A DNA stretch of 54,425 nucleotides from Moraxella lacunata (GCF_002027545.1 NZ_MXAN01000068.1:1-54425); one strand, 5' to 3'. Positions 19,371-28,279 are shown, counted from the first letter of the stretch. Numbers and translations: made by a program. The notes: generated by a model not told the origin, from the sequence alone.

Positions 19371-20012
19371 TTAGTTCACGCTTTGTGGGGCTAGGATGGT
19401 TAGCTCAACACGACGGTTTGGTTCGTATCTGCTACCAAATTGAGTGGTTGCACCATGTCCGATGGCATCAATACGGTAAGAGTTAACACCACGACCTACC
19501 AAATAGTTGGCAACAGCAGAGGCACGATTTTGTGATAGTACCTGATTAAAATTGGCATTGCCTTCAATGGAGGCATAACCATTGACCATCACTGTGGTTT
19601 GGTCATACTGATTGAGTGTCTGAGCCACCTGATTTAGTGTGCCATATGAGCTGGACTTAATGTCGTATCTGCCAACATCAAAGGTAATCGCCTCTGGGAT
19701 GGATAGGTTAATGTTATTGGTAACAGGGTCTCTTTGAACCTCAATGCCTGTGCCTGCGGTTTGCTCTTTGAGTTTGGCTTCTTGACGACTCATATAAGCA
19801 CCAACACCTGCACCGAGTGCCGCACCGATGGCAGCATCACGACCTGTGTGTTCGCCACCTGTTGCCTTAGAGATGGCAGCACCTAGGGCAGCACCTCCCA
19901 ACGCACCAAGACCCGTTTGTCTTGTGGTGTCGTTCATGCCTGTGCCAGTACTGGCACAACCTGCCAAAATCATACTTGCAGAAACGGCGGTGATGGTAAG
20001 AATTTTTTTCAT
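19371..20012 (-). CDS. OmpA-family outer membrane lipoprotein with glycine zipper
   Basis: The 213-residue precursor has a signal peptide and lipobox LAGC with the lipidated C19. A glycine-zipper stretch (LGALGGAALGAAI, then AAIGAALGAGVGAYM, residues ~35-75) is followed by an OmpA-like peptidoglycan-binding domain (~105-205) with NGYASIEGNANFNQVLSQNR and the terminal EPNRRVEL. The layout is that of the YiaD/Pal-like group: anchored in the outer membrane and binding the cell wall. A hairpin terminator follows. Confidence 0.9.
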   Translation of the reverse strand: MKKILTITAVSASMILAGCASTGTGMNDTTRQTGLGALGGAALGAAISKATGGEHTGRDAAIGAALGAGVGAYMSRQEAKLKEQTAGTGIEVQRDPVTNNINLSIPEAITFDVGRYDIKSSSYGTLNQVAQTLNQYDQTTVMVNGYASIEGNANFNQVLSQNRASAVANYLVGRGVNSYRIDAIGHGATTQFGSRYEPNRRVELTILAPQSVN

Positions 20013-20350
20013 AAAATACTCCTATGAGAGATGGTAAATTTAAAATCCCCAAAGTGGCTTGGACTTGATTTTGATATGGGTGTTTAGATATTAAAATCTA
20101 AACAGGTATTTAAACATATTTAAACCAAGCCCAAACCATTTGATGAGACTATTATGCCGTAAAAAACTCTCTTATTTGTTATAAGTATGTAGTTAATCGG
20201 TTATTTTAATTGTAAAAATGGACTGGTATTTTGCACAATCGCCCTAAAATAGGGGCAATTCTTACAGGAAAATGCATAAAATTTTGGTAAAATTGTATCA
20301 AAATTTGTCAAAATGGGCGGTTTTTACCATGATTTTTGACTATTTTGGTA

Positions 20351-20469
20351 GTAGTCTAAAAAGTATGCTGAACTAGGTTTTCCGTTCGCCCTGAGCCTGC
20401 CTGCGGGTAGGAAAACCATTAGGTTTCCCAAGCTCGCCACGAACGGTTTTCTTTGTAGCATACTTTTTG
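20351..20469 (+). mobile_element. MITE family C/D copy 1
   Basis: This ~119-bp element has imperfect inverted ends. The left side is TAAAAAGTATGCTGAAC and the right side ends GTAGCATACTTTTTG. The interior contains CCGTTCGCCCTGAGC and GCCACGAACGG, which also pair. It closely matches 36670-36788 in the same orientation. It carries no open reading frame. Confidence 0.75.
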
Positions 20470-20582
20470 AACCAGGGCCTCTATTTTAAATAATAATGAT
20501 GGTAAAATCGGCTTATTTGTTTTCAAAGTCATTTTTTTAAAAAAGCCTTTGAAAACTTTGATAATTTTTAATTATTTTTTAA

Positions 20583-20673
20583 TAGACTTCTTTCCAAACC
20601 CTGATTTTTATGGATTTTTAAAAACTTCAACCCCAATACTTATAAGGGTTTATTTTTAGTTTGGAAAGAGATT
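20583..20673 (+). mobile_element. MITE family F copy 1
   Basis: This ~91-bp element starts TAGACTTCTTTCCAAA and ends TTTGGAAAGAGATTTA, an inverted repeat with three mismatches. The interior includes ACTTCAACCCC. The same element occurs inverted at 28057-28146. Confidence 0.75.
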
Positions 20674-20845
20674 TAATTATTTTTTGATGTTTTTGATTAT
20701 TTTGATAAAAATTTGCTAAAATAGTGCATGGTAATACACTCATTATCAGGCGACATTGGGGTGCGGTATGGCATTTTTTCTGATGGGTTGATGATGAGTA
20801 GATTTTGACACAAATTGTTACATTTATCCAATAAGCGGTTTTCAT

Positions 20846-21799
20846 ATGCATAAAAATAACCCTAATACCACATCTTTTTTTCAAAAAATCCATGACAAAC
20901 ACCCCAAACTTGCCCAAAAACTCCGCCTAGGTACGGGGCTTGGGACGATGGTCGCCAACAGCGTGGCAATCAGCGTGCCGTTATATGGGGCGGGGCTTGC
21001 CAAGACATTGATCGGTTCAAAGCAGGGCGACAAGGCGGTGCTGTCTATCGCCAACCACTGGATTAACACCAACAACCGCCTGCTAGATACACTCATGCCA
21101 GAGCGTGACTGGCGGATATCGGTGCCTGATGACCTAAAAAAAGACGGACGGTATCTGCTCGTGTGCAATCATCAGTCGTGGGTGGACACGAGTGTGGTGC
21201 AGTATGTGAGCGAGTCACGGTTGCCGATTACCCGATTTTTTGCCAAGCATGAACTGCTCTATATTCCTATCGTGGGGCAGGCGTTTTATTTTTTGGACTT
21301 TCCGATGATGAAACGCCACTCCAAGGCACAAATCGCCAAAAACCCTGCCCTTGCCACTCGGGATTTGGAAGAAGCCAGACGTGCCTGCGGACTGCTCGCT
21401 GATAAGCCATTTGTTCTGCTCAACTACCTAGAAGGCACACGGTTTAGTAAGGACAAGCACGCCCGCCAAAACTCGCCTTATCAGCACCTATTAAAGCCCA
21501 AAGCAGGAGGTTTTGCCTTAGCCATTGCCAGTTTGGGTGATAAGATAGACGGCATATTGGACATGACGGTGGTCTATCCTGATGGTGTGCCTGACTATGG
21601 CGAGCTGTGGGCAGGTAAGATGACCCGTTTGGGGGTGGACATTCGTCATCTGGACATGGATGAGAGGTTATTTACCGATTTAAAAGACGGTAAATACGAC
21701 AGTGATGAGATGGTCAAGGCGGAGCTGTTTGACTTTTTGGATAAGGTGTGGACTGCCAAAGATGAGCGAGTTGGGCAAATGATGAGTGAGTTTGAGTAG
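20846..21799 (+). CDS. PlsC/YihG-like 1-acyl-sn-glycerol-3-phosphate acyltransferase family protein
   Basis: The 317-residue protein has the acyltransferase HX4D motif N108-HQSWVD114 and the glycerophosphate-binding YLEGTRF (E196 to R199). A hydrophobic N-terminal segment (~30-55) anchors it in the inner membrane. The length and arrangement fit the YihG group rather than the shorter PlsC. It should transfer an acyl chain to lysophosphatidate or a related lysophospholipid. The start is an ATG without a strong Shine-Dalgarno. The next gene follows by 108 bp on the same strand. Confidence 0.85.
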   Translation: MHKNNPNTTSFFQKIHDKHPKLAQKLRLGTGLGTMVANSVAISVPLYGAGLAKTLIGSKQGDKAVLSIANHWINTNNRLLDTLMPERDWRISVPDDLKKDGRYLLVCNHQSWVDTSVVQYVSESRLPITRFFAKHELLYIPIVGQAFYFLDFPMMKRHSKAQIAKNPALATRDLEEARRACGLLADKPFVLLNYLEGTRFSKDKHARQNSPYQHLLKPKAGGFALAIASLGDKIDGILDMTVVYPDGVPDYGELWAGKMTRLGVDIRHLDMDERLFTDLKDGKYDSDEMVKAELFDFLDKVWTAKDERVGQMMSEFE

Positions 21800-21907
21800 G
21801 TCTAAATAAAAGGTGGGGCTAAATAATGAGAAAACCAAACCTTTTAAAACTGCCCAAAAAGTTTTACAATACCCCAATGTTTACAAGTTTAATCATAGCA
21901 AAACACC

Positions 21908-23014
21908 ATGAGTAGCAAACACACCCCCCATTTGTCCGACCTAGAAATCCCCCAACCCTCTGATGTGCCAGACGATGTCATTCCGCTCTTTGGCACGGAC
22001 AAAGACGAGCGAGAGCCGACCGCTAAGCAAAGTCGCACCAAAATCATCTACGATGTCGGCATGCTTATCCTGCTGGTTATTGACCTGTGTTTGATATTTG
22101 CCGATAACATTTTGATGAGCGGACTTGTGACCAAACTTGCCGAGTGGGGCGGATTTAGTGGCATGCTCAGTGCCTATCAAGCGACTTATCATGTGAGCTT
22201 ATCCGCCATTGGGGGGATGTTTACGCTGTTTTGGGTGAGTGAACTGCTGGCACGCTGGTTGCTGGCCATTAAGCGTCGCACTTATTATCGCTGGTTCTTT
22301 TTCCCTTTTGTGCATTGGTATGAGGTGCTGGCATGTTTTCCCATACTTCGTGCGTTAAGACTGCTGCGAGCAGGGATTATCATCAAACGACTGCATGACA
22401 CAGGCGTGATGGTCATTCCTAAAAAGTGGATAACATCTGCCCAGTTTTATTATCATGTCATCTTAGAGGAACTCTCTGACCGAGTGATTTTGACCGCCAT
22501 TGATAACTTTCGTGAGCAGATGGCACAGTCTGGGACATATAACACACTGATTTTAACGACGATTAACCGTAACCGTGCTGAGTTTGAAAGTGTGGTGCTT
22601 GATTTGCTTCGTCGTGAGCTTGCCCCAAAGTTGCAACAGGCGTTTTTGGCACAGACAGGGCAGAGGCTCTCGCATGATATTGGTACTTCCGTTGAGCAGG
22701 CACTCCTTGACACTCCTGAGCTAAGACGATATCTTAAACTCATTCCCATCGCAGGGGGCATGATAGAATCGCAAATTACAAATGTGGGTCGCCATATCGG
22801 TGAGAATGTTACCATGGCGGTCAATGAACATTTGTTTGATGAAAAGACCTTGGATGCACTGATGATTCATATCGCCAAAGGCGTAGCAAATATTGATACC
22901 ACACACCCACAGCTACAAAATTTTGTCAGTGTGGTGATCGATGATGCCCTAAACGCTTTTGAAAAGCAAGTCAAAGTCCAGCAGTGGAAACACAAAGAGC
23001 AGCTTCATTTATAG
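21908..23014 (+). CDS. Conserved membrane protein with S4-like arginine-rich segment
   Basis: I do not recognise a named family for this 368-residue protein. Residues 1-43 are polar. Hydrophobic helices lie at about 45-67, 98-119 and 128-148. A segment with Arg at every third position (ILRALRLLRAGIIIKRL, 146-162) resembles the S4 voltage sensor of ion channels. The remainder (~170-368) is a soluble, helical, mostly cytoplasmic region without a pore motif I can identify. It could be an ion-transporter-like protein with a lost pore, or an unrelated scaffold. It precedes minC on the same strand. Confidence 0.7.
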   Translation: MSSKHTPHLSDLEIPQPSDVPDDVIPLFGTDKDEREPTAKQSRTKIIYDVGMLILLVIDLCLIFADNILMSGLVTKLAEWGGFSGMLSAYQATYHVSLSAIGGMFTLFWVSELLARWLLAIKRRTYYRWFFFPFVHWYEVLACFPILRALRLLRAGIIIKRLHDTGVMVIPKKWITSAQFYYHVILEELSDRVILTAIDNFREQMAQSGTYNTLILTTINRNRAEFESVVLDLLRRELAPKLQQAFLAQTGQRLSHDIGTSVEQALLDTPELRRYLKLIPIAGGMIESQITNVGRHIGENVTMAVNEHLFDEKTLDALMIHIAKGVANIDTTHPQLQNFVSVVIDDALNAFEKQVKVQQWKHKEQLHL

Positions 23015-23120
23015 TCTATGGCGGTTGTGGTATTTTACCCATAAATTCACACCATTTATCATCAAAAACACCAAAACAGCCACATAAGAGCGGTGATTTT
23101 ACCCTAAAATATCAAAAAAA

Positions 23121-23129
23121 TGGTAAAAT
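23121..23129 (+). promoter_or_regulatory. Candidate extended -10 promoter of minC
   Basis: TGG followed by TAAAAT forms an extended -10 box (TGnTAAAAT) 41 bp upstream of the chosen minC ATG. Similar boxes precede minD and fabD. Confidence 0.4.
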
Positions 23130-23169
23130 TGACAAAATGTTAGACAATGGTAATAATGGTAATAATATT

Positions 23170-23940
23170 ATGAAAGCGATTACTTTATTTGGCAAGATGC
23201 TCAGTTTTAGCCGTCTAAAACTACACACCGATGACTTAACTGCCATTCAAGATGAACTAAGTGTTCTATTAAAAGACAACACGTCCGTGCCTGTGGTGCT
23301 AGACAGTGAGTGTAAGCTTGATTTGTCGGCATTGGTTGAGATGTTGTGGCAGATGGGCGTACAGCCGATAGGCGTGGTTGATGGTGTATTAAGCGAGCAG
23401 GCAAATGCCCTACGATTGGCGAGCTTTCCTGCTGATGGTAAACGTATGGAACGCATTTTGCCAGTTGACTCACATTTTGCCCCAACGTCAAAAACAAGTA
23501 GTGTGGATAATAATGCCCCATCATCACAATCTCAATCATCACAACTAAAATCATCAGAGCAAGCAGGCGAGTTTAGCAATCGGCCTACACCCCAAACCAT
23601 CCCCCAGCAAGAGCAAGGTGTAACCAGTAGAGTGCATGGTCAAATGCTTCGTTCAGGTCAGAGTTTACAACACTTAGGTGGCGATTTAATCATCATCGGT
23701 GGGGTAAACAATGGTGCAGAGGCCATTACCGATAACAGTTTGCACATTTATGGACATGGACAAGGGCGACTGGTTGCTGGGGCGACAGGCGACAAACACG
23801 CCCGTATTTTTTGCCAAAAGTTCAACCCCACGTTGATCTCGGTGGCAGGCACCTACTGCCTAAGCGACGCCATTCCGCATAAGGCGGTGCAAGTCAGCTA
23901 TGATGAAGATAAGGGGCTTATCTTTACGCTCATGGCGTGA
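23170..23940 (+). CDS. minC: MinC, septum site-determining inhibitor of FtsZ
   Basis: With the ATG at 23170 the protein has 256 residues beginning MKAITLFGKMLSFSRLKLH, which matches the first strand of the MinC N-domain. The frame opens far upstream (22984), but those extra residues overlap the previous gene and do not look like MinC. An ATG at 23137 is an alternative. The N-domain (~1-105) blocks FtsZ polymerisation. A variable Ser/Gln-rich linker (~108-150) is followed by the beta-helical C-domain (VHGQMLRSGQSLQ, then GRLVAGATGDKHARIFC) that binds MinD. A 265-bp repeat element separates it from minD. Confidence 0.88.
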   Translation: MKAITLFGKMLSFSRLKLHTDDLTAIQDELSVLLKDNTSVPVVLDSECKLDLSALVEMLWQMGVQPIGVVDGVLSEQANALRLASFPADGKRMERILPVDSHFAPTSKTSSVDNNAPSSQSQSSQLKSSEQAGEFSNRPTPQTIPQQEQGVTSRVHGQMLRSGQSLQHLGGDLIIIGGVNNGAEAITDNSLHIYGHGQGRLVAGATGDKHARIFCQKFNPTLISVAGTYCLSDAIPHKAVQVSYDEDKGLIFTLMA

Positions 23941-23962
23941 TGGGTTTGGTTTATCATTGTTC

Positions 23963-24227
23963 AGGGCATGTTGAACCTTTATAACACAATTTAAAATTTA
24001 GAAATTTTATAGAAATAAAATGGTGTCTTTGCATGAAAGATGGCTATCCGACCACTTAATTTAAAAAATTAAGTTAAAACTCTTAAAATTTACACGATTA
24101 AGTGGTCGGATCGTTTTTCATCGTCAAAAGCTTGTTTGATAGAACGACTATCAAACTTCACTTTTTCCTTGAAAAACGTGCGATTTTTCGTGATTTTCAT
24201 TGCAAATACAAAAGTTCAACATGCCCT
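23963..24227 (+). mobile_element. MITE family E copy 1, between minC and minD
   Basis: A 265-bp non-coding element has a perfect 14-bp terminal inverted repeat AGGGCATGTTGAAC (23963-23976) / GTTCAACATGCCCT (24214-24227). Internally, CTATCCGACCACTTAA and its near-complement TTAAGTGGTCGGAT form a large second hairpin. An inverted, clearly homologous copy lies at 30399-30681. Confidence 0.88.
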
Positions 24228-24243
24228 AAAATTATGGTAAAAT
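24215..24243 (+). promoter_or_regulatory. Candidate minD promoter overlapping the MITE end
   Basis: TTCAAC at 24215-24220, inside the terminal repeat of the element, lies exactly 17 bp before TAAAAT at 24238-24243. The latter is preceded by TGG, an extended -10. It would give minDE its own transcript with a ~145-nt leader. Confidence 0.4.
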
Positions 24244-24395
24244 AGATAAATTTTTTCTAAATCTTAACTGGTAGTAAATCATTGATGAATAGGGTAAAAA
24301 TAACAGCAATGATAAAAAAGACAGTTGAGCACAAAGTATTTTTTAAATTGCTAAATTGATAAATGTAGTAATACCAAATTATAAGGAGTTGCCCT

Positions 24396-25211
24396 GTGGC
24401 AAAAATCATCGTAGTAACATCAGGTAAAGGCGGTGTGGGTAAGACCACCACCAGTGCGTCTTTTGGGGCAGGTCTGGCAGAGCGCGGTTATAAGACAGTC
24501 ATCATCGACTTCGACGTGGGTTTGCGTAACCTTGACCTTATCATGGGCTGTGAGAACCGCATTGTCTATGACTTTGTGGATGTCATCAGTGGTAATGCCA
24601 AGCTCTCACAAGCACTGGTCAAAGACAAACAGCAGGAAAATCTGTACATCTTACCTGCCTCGCAAACCCGTGACAAAGACGCCTTAACCGATGAAGGCGT
24701 GGCAGCGGTCATGAAAGAGCTGTCTGATGAGCTAGGCTTTGACTACATCATCTGCGACAGTCCGGCAGGGATTGAGCGTGGGGCACAGCTTGCCATGTAT
24801 CACGCCGATGAAGCTTTGATTGTCACCAACCCAGAAGTATCGAGCGTGCGAGATTCTGACCGTATCATCGGTATCTTGCAGTCTCGCACCAAACGTGTCG
24901 AAGAAGGAGGTAGCGTCAAAGAACATCTCATCATTACTCGCTACAACCCAGAGCGTGCCGCTCACGGTGAGATGATGGACATTGATGACATTGCCAATGA
25001 CATTCTAAAAGTGCCACTCATCGGCGTCATTCCAGAGTCGAATGCTGTGCTAGAAGCGTCAAACCACGGTCAGCCTGTCATTTATTTTAAAGACTCGGCA
25101 GCAGGTCAATGCTATGATGACATCGTGGCACGATTCTTGGGTGAAAACCGTCCTTTGCGTCACATTGATGTCAAAAAGAAAGGTTTCTTTGCTAAGTTGT
25201 TCGGGGGCTGA
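24396..25211 (+). CDS. minD: MinD, septum-site ATPase
   Basis: The 271-residue protein starts with GTG after AAGGAG (24382-24387). The deviant Walker A motif is [12 protein letters not shown] with the signature K11 and K16. CDSPAGIE is the Walker B/switch II region, and the amphipathic membrane-targeting helix [12 protein letters not shown] forms the C-terminus. It is a membrane-cycling ATPase that recruits MinC and is released by MinE, placing the division site at mid-cell. minE starts 2 bp after its stop. Confidence 0.97.
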   Translation: MAKIIVVTSGKGGVGKTTTSASFGAGLAERGYKTVIIDFDVGLRNLDLIMGCENRIVYDFVDVISGNAKLSQALVKDKQQENLYILPASQTRDKDALTDEGVAAVMKELSDELGFDYIICDSPAGIERGAQLAMYHADEALIVTNPEVSSVRDSDRIIGILQSRTKRVEEGGSVKEHLIITRYNPERAAHGEMMDIDDIANDILKVPLIGVIPESNAVLEASNHGQPVIYFKDSAAGQCYDDIVARFLGENRPLRHIDVKKKGFFAKLFGG

Positions 25212-25212
25212 T

Positions 25213-25488
25213 ATGAAAAAAGGATTTTGGAGTACGTTATTTGGTGGGGGCGATGAGCCAACCAGTGCGTCTATCGCCAAAGACCGCCTAAAAGTCATCG
25301 TCGCAAGCCACGACCGCCTAAACACTCGCCTAACCCCTGAGCGTGTGGATGAGATGAAGCGTGAGATTTTGGCGGTGGTTAATAAATTCATCAGTGGCGT
25401 ACAGATTGATGATGTTAATATCAAACAGCGTCATGAAGAGAGCCTTGATGTGCTTGAAATGAACATCAATTTGCCTGACCGTAAATAA
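25213..25488 (+). CDS. minE: MinE, topological specificity factor
   Basis: The 91-residue protein starts at the ATG right after the minD stop ([13 protein letters not shown]). A longer frame from 25114 lies inside minD and is rejected. The N-terminal amphipathic helix is followed by the anti-MinCD region ([16 protein letters not shown]) and the C-terminal dimerisation domain ([16 protein letters not shown]). It stimulates MinD ATPase to drive pole-to-pole oscillation. It ends the minDE unit, followed by a hairpin terminator. Confidence 0.96.
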   Translation: MKKGFWSTLFGGGDEPTSASIAKDRLKVIVASHDRLNTRLTPERVDEMKREILAVVNKFISGVQIDDVNIKQRHEESLDVLEMNINLPDRK

Positions 25489-25502
25489 CAGGCAAGACGG
25501 AT

Positions 25503-25530
25503 AAAAAGGTGCGATTTGCACCTTTTTTGT
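25503..25530 (+). terminator. Terminator of minDE
   Basis: AAAAAGGTGC (25503-25512) and GCACCTTTTTT (25518-25528) form a hairpin with a T tract, 15 bp after the minE stop. Confidence 0.9.
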
Positions 25531-25580
25531 TTTTTAAAATTGGCATTTGGGTTTTAAAAATCTACCAATAAAAACAAATC

Positions 25581-26129
25581 CTAACCCGTCAAATCAACCA
25601 CGCTTATCTCAACATCATCAATCACGCCCACATCCACAAAGATGTCTGCTTGTGAGTCTAATTTGTCCGTGATGTCATAATGCTCGCTGACAGGCTCACC
25701 TTGATAGACGAGTGGGGCGATAAAAAACGGCTCGCCAATTTGTTCTAACAATGCCGTCATCACGGGCGTGGCAGATGTGGTAAAGCGAAGTGATTTTTTG
25801 CTGATGATTTTTTTATTGACCGCTTTGGTTGGCTCCAAGATAAAGGCGTGCTGGGGCAAAAAGTCATTTTTTAGGGTGATAAACGCATCATTTGTTATAA
25901 CCGCCACGCCTGACAGCTGACTGATGTTTTGACACACCAACAGCAAATCAGACTCATCCGACCCCAGACGCACCAAGCGTTCAAAGGCGTCTTTGGCACT
26001 CATCCCAAAGGCGAAACGGTAGCCACACTCGGTCGGTATGATGATGACTTTGCCCGATGATAAGGCAGTTGCCGTTTCGTCTATCAGACGGGGTTGGGGG
26101 TTGTCAGGGTGGATGTAGAGTGTTTTCAT
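25581..26129 (-). CDS. YciO-type Sua5/YrdC-fold protein
   Basis: The 182-residue protein opens KTLYIHPDNPQPRLIDETA and continues with GKVIIIPTECGYRFAFGM, closely following the E. coli YciO N-terminus and the Sua5/TsaC nucleotide-binding fold. It ends in EISVVDLTG, about 25 residues short of usual YciO length (~206). The last part of the family domain (the region after VIDLT) is therefore missing. The fold binds RNA and nucleotides. YciO relatives show weak threonylcarbamoyl-AMP synthase activity, but the exact role is unsettled. The next gene on this strand (epmC) is just upstream and may be cotranscribed. Confidence 0.8.
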   Translation of the reverse strand: MKTLYIHPDNPQPRLIDETATALSSGKVIIIPTECGYRFAFGMSAKDAFERLVRLGSDESDLLLVCQNISQLSGVAVITNDAFITLKNDFLPQHAFILEPTKAVNKKIISKKSLRFTTSATPVMTALLEQIGEPFFIAPLVYQGEPVSEHYDITDKLDSQADIFVDVGVIDDVEISVVDLTG

Positions 26130-26156
26130 GGATTGTCCTTATAAACTGATAATGTG

Positions 26157-26879
26157 TTAGATGGATTTGTGGGGTAAATGATATTTACAAATCACCCCCT
26201 GCCTTGCCATATTCATGTCTAAACACACCCAAATCAGGCGTTTGGCATCTTTGGATAAAGGGTGAGACGGTGCGTGTGGATTTTGCAAATAGGCATGAGC
26301 TTGGGCGTACACGTCTGTGGCAAAGGTGCTGTTTGATGTGTCAAAATCGGCATTTAGGTTGTCCGCTGAGACATAAAAATACCGCCCCAACGCCAATGAC
26401 AGCAGGCATTCGATGGCTTGGGGTTTGATTTCTACCTTCTCAAACTGGCGTTGGGTCATCTCATCTCGCCCGTCAGGGCAGTACCAATAGCCAAAATCAT
26501 CAAGTCCCCTGCGTGTTGCCCCTGCCACGCACCAATGACTTGTCTCATGCAACGCACTTTGGAAGAACCCATGAGCGAACTCAATGCGGGCAGGCATGCC
26601 GTCTTTGCTGGCAAAGTATTCAGGCTCGCTCTTACCACGTACGAGTAGGGTCGGCATGGCACTGTGCTGATAGAGATGGTTAAATAGGGCGATGAGCCAG
26701 TCGGTCTGTTCATGCTCATCATCGCTTAGGGTTTGCCACGTCCGTTTTAGCGTGCGATATGTCTCATCAAAACGGCACACGTCTGCCACGCACGCCTGTA
26801 TGGTTTTGTCATCATAAAAGGCTTGCCAAAGTGATGTTTGGGCGTGCAGACCCAGCTTGCTAAAATCAGTGCTTTTCAT
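26157..26879 (-). CDS. epmC: EpmC, elongation factor P hydroxylase
   Basis: The 240-residue protein matches YfcM/EpmC: FAHGFFQSALHETSHWCVAG with the metal-binding H111-E112-x-x-H115, followed by GYWYCPDGRDEMTQRQFE. In EF-P-modifying bacteria it hydroxylates the lysylated lysine of EF-P in the cytosol. It lies 27 bp upstream of the yciO-like gene on the same strand and diverges from yceD. The partners epmA and epmB are not in this window. Confidence 0.88.
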   Translation of the reverse strand: MKSTDFSKLGLHAQTSLWQAFYDDKTIQACVADVCRFDETYRTLKRTWQTLSDDEHEQTDWLIALFNHLYQHSAMPTLLVRGKSEPEYFASKDGMPARIEFAHGFFQSALHETSHWCVAGATRRGLDDFGYWYCPDGRDEMTQRQFEKVEIKPQAIECLLSLALGRYFYVSADNLNADFDTSNSTFATDVYAQAHAYLQNPHAPSHPLSKDAKRLIWVCLDMNMARQGVICKYHLPHKSI

Positions 26880-26992
26880 CTGCTGTATCTAAATTTATCT
26901 AAAAACAAAAATTATACCACGCCCCACAAATTTTGCGTGAATTTTGGCAGGTTTTATGAAATAATAAGCCAAATTTTTATGATGAAGACAAG

Positions 26993-27544
26993 ATGACCGC
27001 ACCCATGAACCAATCAGGCACACTGCCCCAAAACATCGCCTTTGACAAATGGGCAGACATCGGCTTTACATGGCAGGGCGATGTTCCTATGACTGCCTTG
27101 CCACGCCTAGCAGGGCAGGTTATCGCTAGTGGTGATTTGCTAAGCGTTGCCTTGACGCTCGCCCGACAAGACAAAATCCTGTGGCTAACCTATGATGTCA
27201 AAGCGACGCTGTCCGTGGCGTGCCAACGCTGTCTTGACCCCATGCCTGTGGATGTCTCGGGCAATTACCGCATGGCAATCTTAGAGAGCGAAAACAAGAT
27301 TGGCTACCTAGAAGCCCTAGATGAGACGGCAGATTATGTCCTGTTAGATGAGATTTGCCCCGATGACAAAAAAATGCTCCCCGTGGCGGACATGCTAGAA
27401 GATGAGCTACTGCTTGCCATTCCGCTCTCGCCACGCCATGATGATTGTGATATGCATACAGACAGCGTGGGCGACGTGGCGGATGAACCTGCCGAGAATC
27501 CCTTTGCTGTGTTGGGGCAGTTAAAGGGCAAGCTGTCGGGTTAA
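26993..27544 (+). CDS. yceD: YceD family protein (DUF177)
   Basis: The 183-residue acidic protein sits directly upstream of rpmF, its usual place. The YceD signature is CQRCLDPMPVDVSG (residues ~78-91), then ADYVLLDEICPDD and the C-terminal NPFAVLGQLKGKL. Family members affect 23S rRNA accumulation and are translation-related. A separate rpmF promoter is visible in the 176-bp gap that follows. Confidence 0.88.
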   Translation: MTAPMNQSGTLPQNIAFDKWADIGFTWQGDVPMTALPRLAGQVIASGDLLSVALTLARQDKILWLTYDVKATLSVACQRCLDPMPVDVSGNYRMAILESENKIGYLEALDETADYVLLDEICPDDKKMLPVADMLEDELLLAIPLSPRHDDCDMHTDSVGDVADEPAENPFAVLGQLKGKLSG

Positions 27545-27595
27545 GCCAATATTTTGTAAATTTTGCAAAAATGGGCTTTTAAAATGTCAAATTTT

Positions 27596-27604
27596 TGGTA
27601 TAAT
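27596..27604 (+). promoter_or_regulatory. Extended -10 promoter of rpmF
   Basis: TGG followed by TATAAT (27599-27604) is a perfect extended -10 box, 117 bp before the rpmF ATG. No clear -35 is needed for this class. Confidence 0.6.
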
Positions 27605-27720
27605 AGGGCGTTTAATGTATCTGCACCCATTTGATTAGGCGAAAATGATGCTACCGCCACAGATACCCACTTTCATTTAAATTTGGCAGTCATTTGCCGT
27701 ACTTTATTTTAGGAGCTATC

Positions 27721-27903
27721 ATGGCAGTTCAACAAAACCGCAAAAGCCGTTCACGCCGTGATATGCGTCGTTCTCACGACCGTATCAGCGTTGCTACTCT
27801 AAGCATTGATTCTACCACTGGCGAAAAACACATTCGTCACCATGCGACCAAAGACGGTTTTTACCGTGGTCGTCAGCTATTTAAAGTAGCCGCCGAAAGC
27901 TAA
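27721..27903 (+). CDS. rpmF: 50S ribosomal protein L32
   Basis: The 60-residue basic protein starts [20 protein letters not shown], typical of bL32. I chose the ATG at 27721 (AGGAG at 27711-27715) over an upstream frame opening at 27694. It lacks the zinc-binding cysteine pairs of some L32 variants (a C-minus form). A terminator follows. plsX and fabH, often found next in enterobacteria, are absent and fabD comes next. Confidence 0.97.
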   Translation: MAVQQNRKSRSRRDMRRSHDRISVATLSIDSTTGEKHIRHHATKDGFYRGRQLFKVAAES

Positions 27904-27937
27904 TTTGTTTGGTTTCTACCTTGTAAAAACCAAGCCT

Positions 27938-27974
27938 AAGCCAAGTTCCATGACCGCATGAGCTTGGCTTTTTT
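27938..27974 (+). terminator. Terminator of rpmF
   Basis: AAGCCAAG (27938-27945) pairs with CTTGGCTT (27963-27970), with an inner CATG/CATG stem in the loop, followed by TTTTA. Confidence 0.85.
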
Positions 27975-28056
27975 ATTTTAAATATTGATGGCTATCAGCA
28001 GGACGTGCCTGTTTTTATGGTACAGTTTAATTTAAACAACAACTGTTTTATAAAAA

Positions 28057-28146
28057 TAGACTTCTTGCCAAATTTAAAAAACCCTTGTAAATACCGGGGT
28101 TGAAGTTTTAAAAAATCCACAAAATTGGGGTTTAAAAAGAAGTCTA
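28057..28146 (-). mobile_element. MITE family F copy 2
   Basis: A 90-bp element bounded by the perfect 10-bp inverted repeat TAGACTTCTT / AAGAAGTCTA. Read on the minus strand it aligns along its length with 20583-20673, sharing ACTTCAACCCC and GTGGATTTTT-type blocks. It lies in the rpmF-fabD gap. Confidence 0.8.
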
Positions 28147-28224
28147 ATGGCTATCGGGCGTTAAATTGTAAAAAATTTGCTTGCAAATTTATTCGATAAT
28201 TTGTAAACAAATGTTTATTATTTA

Positions 28225-28233
28225 TGGTAAAAT
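28225..28233 (+). promoter_or_regulatory. Candidate extended -10 promoter of fabD
   Basis: TGG followed by TAAAAT, 47 bp before the fabD ATG, downstream of the repeat element and the rpmF terminator. Confidence 0.45.
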
Positions 28234-28279
28234 GACACGTTCATCAGCGTGATGAATGTTTGATAAAAAATGGTGTAAC

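Larger units (their letters stand above)
20013..20845. other. 833-bp gene-free region carrying two repeat elements
   Basis: No credible gene. It holds the upstream region of the lipoprotein gene, an inverted-repeat element at 20351-20469, another at 20583-20673, and the leader of the acyltransferase gene. The rest is strongly AT-rich, with TGGTAAAAT strings resembling extended -10 boxes near 20285 and 20503. Confidence 0.7.

Noticed and set aside
22984..23169. Extended N-terminus of MinC from 22984
   Set aside because: The extra 62 residues overlap the previous gene, resemble no MinC sequence and include a likely promoter box.
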